64,000 bases of DNA. It comes from Nonomuraea helvata (GTDB lineage Bacteria > Actinomycetota > Actinomycetes > Streptosporangiales > Streptosporangiaceae). A program made the translations under genes and the position numbers. Where the stretch lies: positions 1,488,001 through 1,552,000 of the forward strand of contig NZ_BAAAXV010000001.1 of assembly GCF_039535785.1 (NCBI RefSeq). The letters are read 5' to 3'. This document shows, piece by piece, positions 1 to 8,014 of this stretch (within the stretch, counting starts at the first letter, position 1; each line of letters begins with the position of its first letter). The notes beneath the pieces were generated by a model. It made no database searches. It had not been told where the DNA came from and saw only the letters and a program-made list of their open reading frames with translations.

Positions 1-85
1 AACCTCGGCTCCTACCCTCTCTGGAGGCCGGGCTCGACGCGCCCACCACGAACCGGCTCGCCCGCAGCGGGTGCGCGGCGGCGAC

Positions 86-129
86 ACTGTACGCGCACCG
101 AGCGGGGTTCGGCGGTTCGCGCGTACAGT
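86..129. repeat. 11-bp inverted repeat upstream of the F420 oxidoreductase
   Basis: ACTGTACGCGC (86-96) is perfectly repeated in inverse orientation as GCGCGTACAGT (119-129), 22 bp apart. It is followed at 136-145 by the perfect 10-bp palindrome CAAGCGCTTG. Both lie in the 166 bases before the first gene, where I see nothing else. They could be regulator sites or, for the larger one, a hairpin ending an upstream transcript. Confidence 0.4.
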
Positions 130-166
130 TTCGCACAAGCGCTTGCTCAAGACAGCGGGAGGCATC

Positions 167-1075
167 ATGCGGCGGTTCAGGTTCGGGGCGGTGGTGCGGG
201 AGGCCGAGTCGGGCGAGGCGTGGGCCGAGAAGGCGAGGCGGCTGGAGAGTCAGGGGTACGACGTGCTCCTCGTGCCCGATCATCTCGTCGGGCCCCGGTT
301 CGCCCCCGTCGCCGCGCTGACGGCGGCCGCCTGCGCCACCACCAGGCTGCAGGTCGGCACGCTGGTGTTCGCCAACGACTTCCGGCATCCGGCCGTGCTG
401 GCCAAGGAGGCGGCCACGCTCGACCTGCTGTCCGGCGGGCGGCTGGAGGTCGGGATCGGGACCGGGTGGCTCGCGGGCGACTACGCGGGGGCCGGGCTGG
501 TGCTGGAGCCGCCCGGGGTGCGGGTGGAGCGGCTGCGGGAGGCCGTCGCCGTGCTCAAAGGGCTCTGGGGCGAGGGGCCGTTCAGCTATCAGGGCAAGCA
601 CTATCGCATCGACGGGCTCGATCAGCGGCCCAAGCCCGTACGGAAGCCGCGTCCGCCGATCGTGCTCGGCGGCGGCGGGGCACGGATGCTGCGGCTGGCG
701 GCCGAAGAGGCGGATGTCGTGAACATCGGGATGCGGGTCCGGCCGGACGGCACCGGTCCGGACGAGAAGGACGGCGGGCTGACGGCGTTCCTGGACAAGC
801 TCGAGGTGGTGCGGGAGGCCGCCGGGGAGCGGTACGCCGGGCTGGAGCTCGGGACGAGCGTCATGCAGGTGGGTGAGCGGAAGGCGGAGGAGGCGTGGAG
901 CGCCGCCGACAGCTCGTCGCTCGTCGGGACGCCCCAGGTGCTGCTCGGGACGCGCGCCGACATCATCGACAAGCTCCACTATTGGCGGGACGAGCACGAT
1001 ATTTCGTACTTCGTGGTGCACCACGAGCGCGACCTGGACACCTTCGCCCCCGTCGTCGAGGAGCTCGCCACCTGA
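167..1075 (+). CDS. F420-dependent LLM-class oxidoreductase
   Basis: Predicted luciferase-like monooxygenase fold enzyme that uses coenzyme F420 for hydride transfer; substrate unknown. The 302-residue product begins MRRFRFGAVV and carries the VPDHLVGP and GIGTGWLAGDY segments that shape the TIM-barrel F420 site, with a C-terminal YFVVHHERD strand. It looks most like the TIGR03621 (MSMEG_2516-type) group, an assignment made from memory of the family. I chose ATG 167 because GCGGGAGG sits just upstream at 155-162. The longer GTG start at 71 would add an unfamilylike Arg-rich leader and run over the inverted repeats. The next gene follows after about 60 bp on the same strand. Confidence 0.85.
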   Translation: MRRFRFGAVVREAESGEAWAEKARRLESQGYDVLLVPDHLVGPRFAPVAALTAAACATTRLQVGTLVFANDFRHPAVLAKEAATLDLLSGGRLEVGIGTGWLAGDYAGAGLVLEPPGVRVERLREAVAVLKGLWGEGPFSYQGKHYRIDGLDQRPKPVRKPRPPIVLGGGGARMLRLAAEEADVVNIGMRVRPDGTGPDEKDGGLTAFLDKLEVVREAAGERYAGLELGTSVMQVGERKAEEAWSAADSSSLVGTPQVLLGTRADIIDKLHYWRDEHDISYFVVHHERDLDTFAPVVEELAT

Positions 1076-1136
1076 TGCGAGCCCCGGTGCGAGGCCCGAT
1101 GCGAGGCCTCGTGCGGCTCGAAATCGGACGTGCCCG

Positions 1137-1733
1137 ATGATGGACCCCATGAAAGAGATGCTGCTGCTCCGGCATGGAGAGACCGAGTGGAGCAAGGCGG
1201 GCCGGCACACGGGCCGCACCGACCTGCCGTTGACGGAGCACGGCGAGGACCAGGCCAGGGCGCTGGCGTCGCTGGTGAAGGGGCAGGTGTTCGACCTGGT
1301 GCTGGTCTCCCCCGCGCAGCGCGCCCGGCGTACGGCGGAGCTGGCCGGTTTGAACGGCTACGAAGTGGACCCCGACCTGTGGGAGTGGGACTACGGCGGG
1401 TACGAGGGCATCACCACGCCCGAGATCCGCCGGACCCACCCCGGCTGGTACCTGTGGCGCGACGGCGTGATCCCCGGCGACGCCGAGCATCCCGGCGAGA
1501 GCGCCGAGCAGGTGGCGGCCCGCGCCGACCGGGTGATCGCGCGGGCCAGAGCGGCAGAGGGCCGGGTGGCGCTGGTGGCGCACGGCCACTTCCTGCGGGT
1601 GCTGGCCGCCCGCTGGCTGGGCCTCGGCCCCGAGGAGGGCAGGCTGCTGAAGCTCGACACGGGCACGTACTCGCGGCTCGGCTTCGAGCACGAGGAGCCG
1701 GTCCTGACGACCTGGAACGCCCCCATCGGCTGA
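1137..1733 (+). CDS. Histidine phosphatase family protein (phosphoglycerate mutase-like)
   Basis: Cytosolic branch-1 histidine phosphatase; the natural substrate cannot be told. The RHGETEW motif near the N-terminus holds the phospho-accepting His, and VAHGHFLRVLA near residue 155 supplies the second catalytic His. Length (about 198 residues) is normal for SixA/GpmB-like enzymes. Three ATGs lie close together (1137, 1140, 1149); no strong ribosome binding site decides between them. Possibly cotranscribed with the F420 oxidoreductase upstream. Confidence 0.85.
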   Translation: MMDPMKEMLLLRHGETEWSKAGRHTGRTDLPLTEHGEDQARALASLVKGQVFDLVLVSPAQRARRTAELAGLNGYEVDPDLWEWDYGGYEGITTPEIRRTHPGWYLWRDGVIPGDAEHPGESAEQVAARADRVIARARAAEGRVALVAHGHFLRVLAARWLGLGPEEGRLLKLDTGTYSRLGFEHEEPVLTTWNAPIG

Positions 1734-1805
1734 GCCCCGGATGCTCCTGTGAAGTCGTGAGCGCCGCCAGGCCAGGGCCCGACAGATCCGGTCACGGGCC
1801 CAACG

Positions 1806-2130
1806 TCAGTCAGCCGATGGGTCAGGCCCTGGCGGGAGGCCGCCCGCCAGGCTGATCCGGCGGCGGTACTCGCGCGGCGACGCGCCGGTGACCCGGGCCA
1901 TCCAGCCGGACACCGCGCCCTGCCCGGCGACGGCCAGGTGCAGGCGCAGCAGGTGGATCAGCATGACCAGGGCGAGATGCTCGGTGACCAGGGTCGAGGC
2001 GAGCGACCGGTCGCGCGGCTCGGCGTCGATCTGCTCGAGCGCCCAGCGCACGGTCGCGGCCTCGGCGGTGCGCCCGAGAACGTGGGCGAAGCTCGAGACC
2101 GAGTTGCACGCGCTCGGCCATGCCACGCAC
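1806..2130 (-). pseudogene. AraC-type regulator remnant
   Basis: The reverse strand reads a stretch ending TLVTEHLALVMLIHLLRLHL, typical of the end of the cupin_6-type sensor domain of AraC regulators. It then jumps within about ten residues to MARVTGASPREYRRRI, typical of the last helix of the AraC DNA-binding domain. Most of the two-helix-turn-helix domain and the N-terminal half of the sensor are absent, so this is a gene with a large internal deletion and no credible start. Regulators of this type often sit divergent from an alpha/beta hydrolase, and a scrap of one lies next door. Confidence 0.5.
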
Positions 2131-2231
2131 ACCCCGGCGCTCCCGAGCGCCGGCGACCAGCCCACCGCGGGCATGCATGACGATGCCGCCGTGCTGGCCG
2201 CGGAACTGGCCTCGATCGCAGGATCGGTACG

Positions 2232-2363
2232 TTGGTCAACCAGACCGTCCGATCGTTCGCGGAGAAGGTCGAGGCGGCAGCCTGGCGGAACATCCCGTCC
2301 ACCTACATCATCACCGAGCAGGACAAGGCCATCCCTCCCGCGCTGCAGGAGCAGATGGCGGCG
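2232..2363 (+). pseudogene. Alpha/beta hydrolase C-terminal scrap
   Basis: About 44 codons read like the C-terminal part of an alpha/beta hydrolase: AWRNIPSTYIITEQDKAIPP matches the strand and loop that carry the acid residue before the catalytic His. Neither the nucleophile elbow nor the rest of the protein is present. The reading frame leaves the family near 2363, where a different frame becomes a beta-propeller gene. Its neighbour on the left is an equally broken AraC gene, consistent with a decayed regulator-hydrolase pair. Confidence 0.4.
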
Positions 2364-2365
2364 CC

Positions 2366-3352
2366 ACAGCCTCGGCTGCCGCGCCCCCAGCCCAGCCGAC
2401 GAAAGGCACGTTACCTGGCGTAACGGCACGGACGGGAGACGGCAAAGTCGGAAAGGGCCAGGCCGCGGTGGTCGCCGACCTGAACGGCCGCCCTGTCCAG
2501 CTCACGTCGTACACCACCGCCGACTTCCAGGCCCAGCGGAACCCGTTCACCCTGTGGGCATGGCAGCCGGACCGGCGGCGGTTCGTGAAGACCGACTACC
2601 AGGAGACGGCGGTCTCCCCCGACGGACGCTGGACAGTCGCGCACCTGACGTTCACAGAGCCGGGCAAGGACCGCCTGCGGATCATCGACCGGAAGACCGG
2701 CAAGAGCCGGGACATCGAGATCGAGCTCACCGAGTACACTCCCAGCACCGAGAACGGCGGCACCCAGTATCCCCAGATGCGCTGGCCCCGGTGGTCACCG
2801 GACGGCAAGAAACTGCTCTTCACCGTCAGCCTGGCCCGCCAGGACGACCGCTCGGCAGGAGTCCTGATCCTCGATCTGCCCGACTTCACGCCCCGCTTCA
2901 TCAAGATCCACAAGGCGCTGGTCACCGTCGGCGGTTTCGAGTGGAACCAGGACGGCACCCGTTTCCTGGTCAGGCACGGCAGGCTCGGCAGCACGACCGT
3001 CCGCCTCTACGACCTCCAGGGCAAGGCCGTCAAGGAATACCAGGTGCGCGGAAGGCCGGGCGGTGACGGGCGCGGCGTCTTCTCGCCCTCCGGCAAGCGG
3101 TTCGTCACCGCCTGCCTGCCGCTGGAGAAGGCCGCCTGCGTGTGGGACGCGGCGACCGGCAAGGCCGTCACGAGACTTCCCGTCGTCGCGGGCGCGCGTC
3201 CCACGACCCTCGGCTGGTACGACGAGAAGCACCTGCTCATCTCCACCGCGGCCGGCATCGGGATCGTCGATCTGAAGGGCCGCGTGACCGAGACGCTGCT
3301 CAAGCTCGGCAAGAGCTCCGAGATCTACCCGCACTTCGGCGCGGTGAGATGA
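2366..3352 (+). pseudogene. Beta-propeller (WD40-like) protein missing its N-terminus
   Basis: The frame reads several TolB/WD40-like blades: AVSPDGRWTV, RWSPDGKKLLFTV, FSPSGKRFVTACLPL and VWDAATGKAV. It ends normally at 3352. The start of the family, usually a signal peptide or membrane anchor, is missing: upstream of about 2366 the sequence belongs to the hydrolase scrap. GTG 2468 is the first plausible internal start. The last third resembles the reverse-strand propeller at 17.7-18.7 kb (SPSG..., ATGK..., WWDESH/WYDEKH), so the two are probably paralogues. Function unknown; likely an extracytoplasmic protein originally. Confidence 0.5.
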
Positions 3353-3359
3353 CGTGAGG

Positions 3360-4499
3360 TCACCGGCGGGGGTGATCGATCGCAGCGTCCACAAGCCGGG
3401 CGTCGACAGCCGGGAACGAACCGTCCCCGAACAGGATCCGTCCCGCCAAGGCACGACCGGCACGACTGCGCAGCACCGCCACCGCAGCCTCTGCGGCGGC
3501 GGGGGACCGGATGCCGGCGAACACCCGGCGCAACAGCAGCCGGCCTCGGAACCGGGTCCGCAACGCGCCCCCGTCGTACAGACTCAACATGCGCCGGTCG
3601 CCCGTACGCAGGTACCCGGCGACGACCGCCGCGGCCAGTTCGGACATGCGTAAGCACGGGTCCAGCCCGCCGGCCGTCAATGGCGACACCGCGCCCGCCG
3701 CGTCGCCGACGAGCAGCCCGGCGGGGCACGCCAACCGTCGCAGCACGCCGCCGACCGGGATCGGACCACCTCGGCGCTCGACCGGGCCGGCCGACGCCGC
3801 CCGGCCGGGCGCGTCCGCGGCGAAAGCGTCCAGCAGGTGGCGGACGCCGGTGCGCATCGCGCCCGGATACCCCGCGACGCCTATATGCGCGTACCTGCCG
3901 TCGTCGATGACCCACCCCAGATACCCCGGAGCGACCCGAGGATCCAGCACACAGTGGAACGCCGGGGTGGTCGTGCCCGACGCGACCGGATGGACGATCT
4001 CGGCACCGACGAGAAAGCGCCGGTTCACATCAAGGCCGAGATCACGCGCCACCCGGGAGCGAGCGCCGTCCGCGCCCACCAGGAACCGCGCCGCCACCGG
4101 CTCCGCCCCCGCGAACTCCACAGAACCCATCGACGCACCGACATACCGTACGCCCAGGAGAACCCGCGCCCCGGCCGACTCCGCCGCCCGCCGCGCATGC
4201 TCGTAGACGGCCGCCATGTCGGCCACGCGATACTCGTCCCGCCCACTGGTCAGCCGGATCGGCGCCCGCCGCGACGGCGGATACAGCAGGACGTCCCGTA
4301 CGCCAGGCCCGAGCAGATGGTCCGGCAGATCGAAGTCATCAAGGGTGCGCCGCACGAAGATCCCGGTCGTACGGATGCCCGTCGACAGCGACCTGCGGCG
4401 GTCGACCACCAGCACGTCCAGGCCCCGCAAGGCGAGCAGGCGAGCCGTACGCAGGCCGGCCAGTCCCGCACCCACGACCAGTACATCCACTGTCCGCAT
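3360..4499 (-). CDS. FAD-dependent oxidoreductase (geranylgeranyl reductase-like fold)
   Basis: A 379-residue flavoprotein of the PHBH/geranylgeranyl-reductase superfamily. The N-terminal VDVLVVGAGLAGLRTARLLA is the dinucleotide-binding Rossmann motif. FLVGADGARSRVARDLGL is the DG motif, and LLVGDAAGAVSPLTAGGLD is the GD motif that contacts FAD ribose. These support binding of FAD and reduction or hydroxylation of a hydrophobic substrate, but not the exact substrate. ATG 4499 directly precedes the Rossmann motif; the upstream in-frame ATG would add a leader unlike the family. Convergent with the propeller fragment, 7 bp apart. Confidence 0.85.
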   Translation of the reverse strand: MRTVDVLVVGAGLAGLRTARLLALRGLDVLVVDRRRSLSTGIRTTGIFVRRTLDDFDLPDHLLGPGVRDVLLYPPSRRAPIRLTSGRDEYRVADMAAVYEHARRAAESAGARVLLGVRYVGASMGSVEFAGAEPVAARFLVGADGARSRVARDLGLDVNRRFLVGAEIVHPVASGTTTPAFHCVLDPRVAPGYLGWVIDDGRYAHIGVAGYPGAMRTGVRHLLDAFAADAPGRAASAGPVERRGGPIPVGGVLRRLACPAGLLVGDAAGAVSPLTAGGLDPCLRMSELAAAVVAGYLRTGDRRMLSLYDGGALRTRFRGRLLLRRVFAGIRSPAAAEAAVAVLRSRAGRALAGRILFGDGSFPAVDARLVDAAIDHPRR

Positions 4500-4661
4500 A
4501 TCTGGCGACGCTAGGAGCAATGCCCTGCCCGCGGGACCATCTGCACGCGACCCGCCCACTACCTCTACACCGTCACCACACTCGCGACCGTGCCTTGCTC
4601 CGCCGCCAACGCCCTGAAGATCAGCGAACGGCAGCAGCGGGAGAAGGCAAGTTCAGTGGAG

Positions 4662-5017
4662 TCACCCGTCGTGGTCTGTGGTCAGGGCCCGCTGCATGAG
4701 CGCGGTGTCGACCCAGCGGCCGTGCTTGTACCCGACGCTGTTCAGCCGGCCGGCGGGTGCGAAGCCGAAACGCTGTGCAATGCGGTGGAAGCGACGCTTC
4801 CAGTGTCCGCGATGATCGCGATCATCTGACGCATGCCCGCCTGCGCGCACCGGGTCAACAACACGTCGAGCAGCGCGCCGCCCAGACCTCGGCCTGTCTG
4901 GTCCGGGGCGAGATAGATCGAGTCCTCCACGGTGTGCCGATAGGCCGGCTTGGGACGCCATGGACCGGCGTTGGCGTACCCGGCCACGTCACCGTTGAGG
5001 TCGGCGACCAGGACGCG
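4662..5017 (-). pseudogene. GNAT N-acetyltransferase (Pat/Bar-like), truncated and frameshifted
   Basis: Reads VLVADLNGDVAGYANAGPW, YRHTVEDSIYL and GRGLGGALLDVLL, the acetyl-CoA binding region of phosphinothricin-type acetyltransferases. It then shifts frame near 4775 after ALH; the other frame continues RFGFAPAGRLNSVGYKHGRW to a normal family C-terminus. Restoring one base between CAC and AGC rejoins the frames (ALHERFGF in the family). The first third is also missing: the frame runs straight into the stop codon of the next gene at 5018-5020. Two independent lesions make this a pseudogene rather than a sequencing slip. Confidence 0.7.
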
Positions 5018-5767
5018 TCAACCTGGCGCCAGGCGGCAACCGGGGAACGGTGCCAGCAGCGTCTCACGCCAGGGGCCTTCCAGGTAGTCGCGAGCCCGCT
5101 TACCCCAGTCCAGCAGCCGGGGATCGGGCTCCACCTCGTCGTCGAGGCCCAGTGCGGCGTCGCGGGCGCGCTGGGTGGCCAGGTGGTCGTCGAGCGAGAC
5201 GGCCCATACGGTGACCGCCTCGGTGTCGCAGAACAGCACCTCGTACAGGCCGACCAGGGTGTGGCCGTGCTCCGCGAGCAGCGGCGCGCGCTCGGTGCGC
5301 GACGCGTGGAGGTAGTCGAGCGCGGCTCCCGGGCGTACGCGGGCGCTCTCGAAGAGATAGAGCTCGGCGGCGGGCGCCTCGGAGAGCGGCGGGCAGCCGG
5401 GCGCGGCCCCGAGCGGCCGGGAGAACGCGGAGAAGCGCAGGTCGTCGATGTCGGACAGGAACAGGCGCTCGTCGACGCCCTGATAGATCTCCATCATCTG
5501 GCGCCAGCCGCCGTCCCACCCGCCGTGGCAGTCCCACAGCGTGACGGCCTTGAACTGCGGGTGGCCGGTGATGCCGACGGCGTAGAAGGCGCCCACGAGG
5601 TCGATCTCGCGGGACCTGATCGACATGCCGGAGGTGAGCGAGGGCGCGGTGCGGGACTCGTCCTCGCGCTTGTAGCGGGTCAGCCAGGTGAGGTACTCCA
5701 GCGGCCGCCTGGAGTTCATCGGCCGGAAGTCGACCTCTTCGAGCAGGTGGATCGCGCGCCGCACCAC
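5018..5767 (-). CDS. NIPSNAP-like protein
   Basis: A 249-residue protein with no signal peptide. The segment YLFESARVRPGAALDYLHA, followed by LVGLYEVLFCD and VTVWAVSLDDH, follows the strand-helix-strand order of NIPSNAP domains (dimeric alpha/beta barrel). A second, weaker repeat may lie in the N-terminal half. Reaction unknown. The GTG start has a good AGAGGAGG site just upstream. A 16-bp palindrome at 5778-5793 sits 11 bp before the start and probably controls it. Confidence 0.6.
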   Translation of the reverse strand: MVRRAIHLLEEVDFRPMNSRRPLEYLTWLTRYKREDESRTAPSLTSGMSIRSREIDLVGAFYAVGITGHPQFKAVTLWDCHGGWDGGWRQMMEIYQGVDERLFLSDIDDLRFSAFSRPLGAAPGCPPLSEAPAAELYLFESARVRPGAALDYLHASRTERAPLLAEHGHTLVGLYEVLFCDTEAVTVWAVSLDDHLATQRARDAALGLDDEVEPDPRLLDWGKRARDYLEGPWRETLLAPFPGCRLAPG

Positions 5768-5777
5768 GCCTCCTCTA

Positions 5778-5793
5778 CCAAGCGGTTGCTTGG
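5778..5793. promoter_or_regulatory. TetR-type palindromic operator
   Basis: CCAAGCGGTTGCTTGG is an inverted repeat (CCAAGC / GCTTGG, 4-bp centre) 11 bp upstream of the NIPSNAP-like gene. CAAGCnnTTGCTTG-type sites are recognised by many actinobacterial TetR regulators of acyl-CoA metabolism. No TetR gene is adjacent, so the regulator is elsewhere. The palindrome at 136-145 shares the AAGCGSTTGCT core. Confidence 0.5.
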
Positions 5794-5807
5794 CATGAGG
5801 ATATCGA

Positions 5808-6065
5808 TCAGGCCACCGCTTGGGAAGGTTGCGGGCCGCGCCCGGTGAGCCACTCCAGGACCTTGCGGTGCCCCGAGGCGGCGTCCTCGAAGTGGCCCCA
5901 GTGCCAGTAGCGCGGCTGGTCCCGGATACCGGTCACCCAGGTGCGGTAGGAGACGGAGCCTCCCGTGCTGGCGGGCGCCACGCCGTATGTGCGGATCACG
6001 ACCTTGCCGCCCGGCGCGAACAGCACGTCGTCGGCGATCGGATACAGGGTCATCTGCTCGAGCAT
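5808..6065 (-). CDS. Small conserved hypothetical protein
   Basis: An 85-residue soluble protein rich in aromatic residues (YRTWVTGI, YWHWGHFED), with no signal peptide, transmembrane segment or motif I recognise. It has actinobacterial codon usage and stands alone between the NIPSNAP-like gene and the terminator of the DUF397 gene. Function unknown. Confidence 0.55.
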   Translation of the reverse strand: MLEQMTLYPIADDVLFAPGGKVVIRTYGVAPASTGGSVSYRTWVTGIRDQPRYWHWGHFEDAASGHRKVLEWLTGRGPQPSQAVA

Positions 6066-6104
6066 GACCCGATTCTGCCGACAGGACGAGGCCGGGCGGT
6101 TACG

Positions 6105-6141
6105 CCTCCGGCGCGCCTCCGTTAAGCGGGCGCGCCGGAGG
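6105..6141 (-). terminator. Hairpin terminator after the DUF397 gene
   Basis: CCTCCGGCGCGCC (6105-6117) pairs perfectly with GGCGCGCCGGAGG (6129-6141), a 13-bp stem with an 11-nt loop. It lies 12 bp past the stop codon of the reverse-strand DUF397 gene. No U-tract follows, as is usual in high-GC actinomycetes. Confidence 0.7.
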
Positions 6142-6152
6142 TTACAAAGCTG

Positions 6153-6389
6153 TTAAACGAGCAGGCCGTCGAACTCTCCGTCCTTCACCCCGAGCACCAG
6201 GGCCCGGATCTCGTCGCGGGTATAGATGAGGGCGGGGCCCTCGGGGAAGCGTGAGTTGCGCACCGCGATGCCCCCGTCGGGAAGCTCCGCGAGCTCCACG
6301 CAGTTGCCCTGCGAGTTGCTGTAGCGGCTCTTGCGCCACGCGACCTGCGTCAGGTCGGCCGCGGGCATGCCGTTGTAGGTCTGGTTCAT
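6153..6389 (-). CDS. DUF397 domain-containing protein
   Basis: A 78-residue small protein: WRKSRYSNSQGNCVELAEL, then GGIAVRNSRFPEGPALIYT and a final IRALVLGVKDGEFD are the hallmarks of DUF397. In actinomycetes these proteins accompany an XRE/DUF5753 regulator (the WhiJ/AbaA-like arrangement) and are thought to act with it in development or antibiotic control. ATG follows the TAG of the upstream XRE gene with no gap, so they are one transcript. Confidence 0.9.
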   Translation of the reverse strand: MNQTYNGMPAADLTQVAWRKSRYSNSQGNCVELAELPDGGIAVRNSRFPEGPALIYTRDEIRALVLGVKDGEFDGLLV

Positions 6390-7256
6390 CTACATCTTTC
6401 TGAGAAGACCGCCGATGAGCTCGACGGTGCCCCCTGGCGTGGTGCTCTCCACGCACAGCTGCTCCATGGCCGTGAGGTACGGGTCGATGTCCTCACGCTT
6501 GTCCAGGTACAGGGCACCCCAGAGCTGCTCAACGTAGACAACGTCCGACAAGTCGGACTCGGGAAACCGCAAGATGCTGAACGCGCCCCCTTCAGCGGCA
6601 TGCTTGCCGAACCTGAAGGGCATCACCTGAAGGGTGATGTTGGGAAGGGCAGCGACTTCCAGCAGATGCTGGAGCTGCTCGGACATGACCTCCCGCCCGC
6701 CGATGGTCCGTTTGAGCGCCGCCTCGTCGATGACGGCCCACAGGCGGGGCCCGTCCTTCTGGGTGAAGCGCTCTTGACGCTGCATGCGCATATGCACGCG
6801 ACGTTCGATTTTGTCCGGACTCAGACCGGGGTTGCCAAGCTGGAATACCGATCGCGCATACGAGGCCGTCTGCAACAATCCTGGCACGAACTGGACCTCG
6901 TAGGTACGGATCAGCTCGGCGGCCTCCTCCAGGCCCACGTATGTGGTGAACCACGAAGGCAGCTCGGCCGAGTACTTGTGCCACCACCCGGGGGTGTTGG
7001 CCTCACGAACCATCTCCAGCAGGGCACGGCGCTCGGCATCGTCGACGACGCCGTACAGGGTGAGCAGGTCTTCCACGTCACGTGTCTTGAAGCCGACGCG
7101 CCCGAGCTCCATGCGACTGATCTTGGACTCGGACGCCCGGATGTGGAATCCGGCCTGTGCCCGGTCGAGACCGCTCGCCTCACGCAGGCGCCTGAGACTC
7201 GCACCCAGCATGATGCGCCGAACGGTCGAGCCGGAACCAGGCGGATCAATGGACAC
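6390..7256 (-). CDS. XRE-family regulator with DUF5753 domain
   Basis: A 288-residue regulator. Residues 15-75 form a helix-turn-helix domain (RLREASGLDRAQAGFHIRAS, then KISRMELGR). Residues 100-285 are the DUF5753 sensor-like domain (FVPGLLQTASYARSVF, RQERFT, GVFS-like strands). It is WhiJ-like; the ligand is unknown. It is divergent from the ATP-binding protein at 7.4 kb, with a shared 115-bp or longer promoter region, and followed directly by its DUF397 partner. Confidence 0.9.
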   Translation of the reverse strand: MSIDPPGSGSTVRRIMLGASLRRLREASGLDRAQAGFHIRASESKISRMELGRVGFKTRDVEDLLTLYGVVDDAERRALLEMVREANTPGWWHKYSAELPSWFTTYVGLEEAAELIRTYEVQFVPGLLQTASYARSVFQLGNPGLSPDKIERRVHMRMQRQERFTQKDGPRLWAVIDEAALKRTIGGREVMSEQLQHLLEVAALPNITLQVMPFRFGKHAAEGGAFSILRFPESDLSDVVYVEQLWGALYLDKREDIDPYLTAMEQLCVESTTPGGTVELIGGLLRKM

Positions 7257-7372
7257 GTGCTGCTCCTTGTTCGTTTCCTTGCGACTCAGTCTGTCACTTC
7301 ACGGCCGAAAGATCATGGGCCGCGGACAAGATCCCCTTTCCCCCATATTGACCATTTGAGGCCAACCGTAGC

Positions 7373-7936
7373 GTGTGCACGGGGTGTCTGCACGTGCATT
7401 CGCTCTTGCACCTGCACGGCGATTTGTCGCAGAATGATCACGTGCAATCCACCACGGTGCCCGGCCAGTGGACCACGTTCGATTGGTGGCCCCCGGTCGG
7501 CTGGTGGCCGGAGGCGGCCCGCGATCTGCTGGTCCCCGGCCCCTGCTCGAGCGCCACGTTCGTGCTCCCGCCCAGCCCTGCCTCGGTCCACTCGGCCCGT
7601 AGCTTCACCACGGGCGCGTTGTCCGCATGGGGTCTCGGTGAGCTGATCGAGAACATGGAACTGGTGGTCTCCGAGCTCGCCACCAACGCACTGCGCCACG
7701 GCCTGCGCCTCGACGACGCCCACGGCGCGTGCCCCGTCCACATGTCCCTGGTGCGCCGGGGCCCCCTCGTCACCTGCGCCTTCACCGATCCAGGCGCATC
7801 GGTGCCGGTGCTGCGATACCCTGGCCCCCTCGACACCGGCGGCCTCGGACTCCACATCGTCGAATCCCTCAGCCACCGCTGGGGCTGGTCCGCACTTGCA
7901 CCTCACGGGAAGATCGTCTGGGCAGTCCTCTCCTGA
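7373..7936 (+). CDS. ATP-binding protein (anti-sigma-factor kinase-like HATPase_c_2)
   Basis: Stand-alone GHKL ATPase domain of the RsbW/SpoIIAB type. ELVVSELATNALRHG is the N-box and DTGGLGLHIVESLSHRWGW the G1 region. Such proteins form the third member of the XRE/DUF397 triads in actinomycetes. The start is uncertain: GTG 7373 gives 187 residues with a His/Cys-rich leader, while GTG 7442 gives a more typical N-terminus. No convincing ribosome site supports either. Confidence 0.8.
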   Translation: MCTGCLHVHSLLHLHGDLSQNDHVQSTTVPGQWTTFDWWPPVGWWPEAARDLLVPGPCSSATFVLPPSPASVHSARSFTTGALSAWGLGELIENMELVVSELATNALRHGLRLDDAHGACPVHMSLVRRGPLVTCAFTDPGASVPVLRYPGPLDTGGLGLHIVESLSHRWGWSALAPHGKIVWAVLS

Positions 7937-8014
7937 CCGGGGGTGATCTGCATTACCGTGGATGCTCATGGCTCACGGTGAGTCCCACGCGCGACCCCAT
8001 GAGAGTGCTGACAG

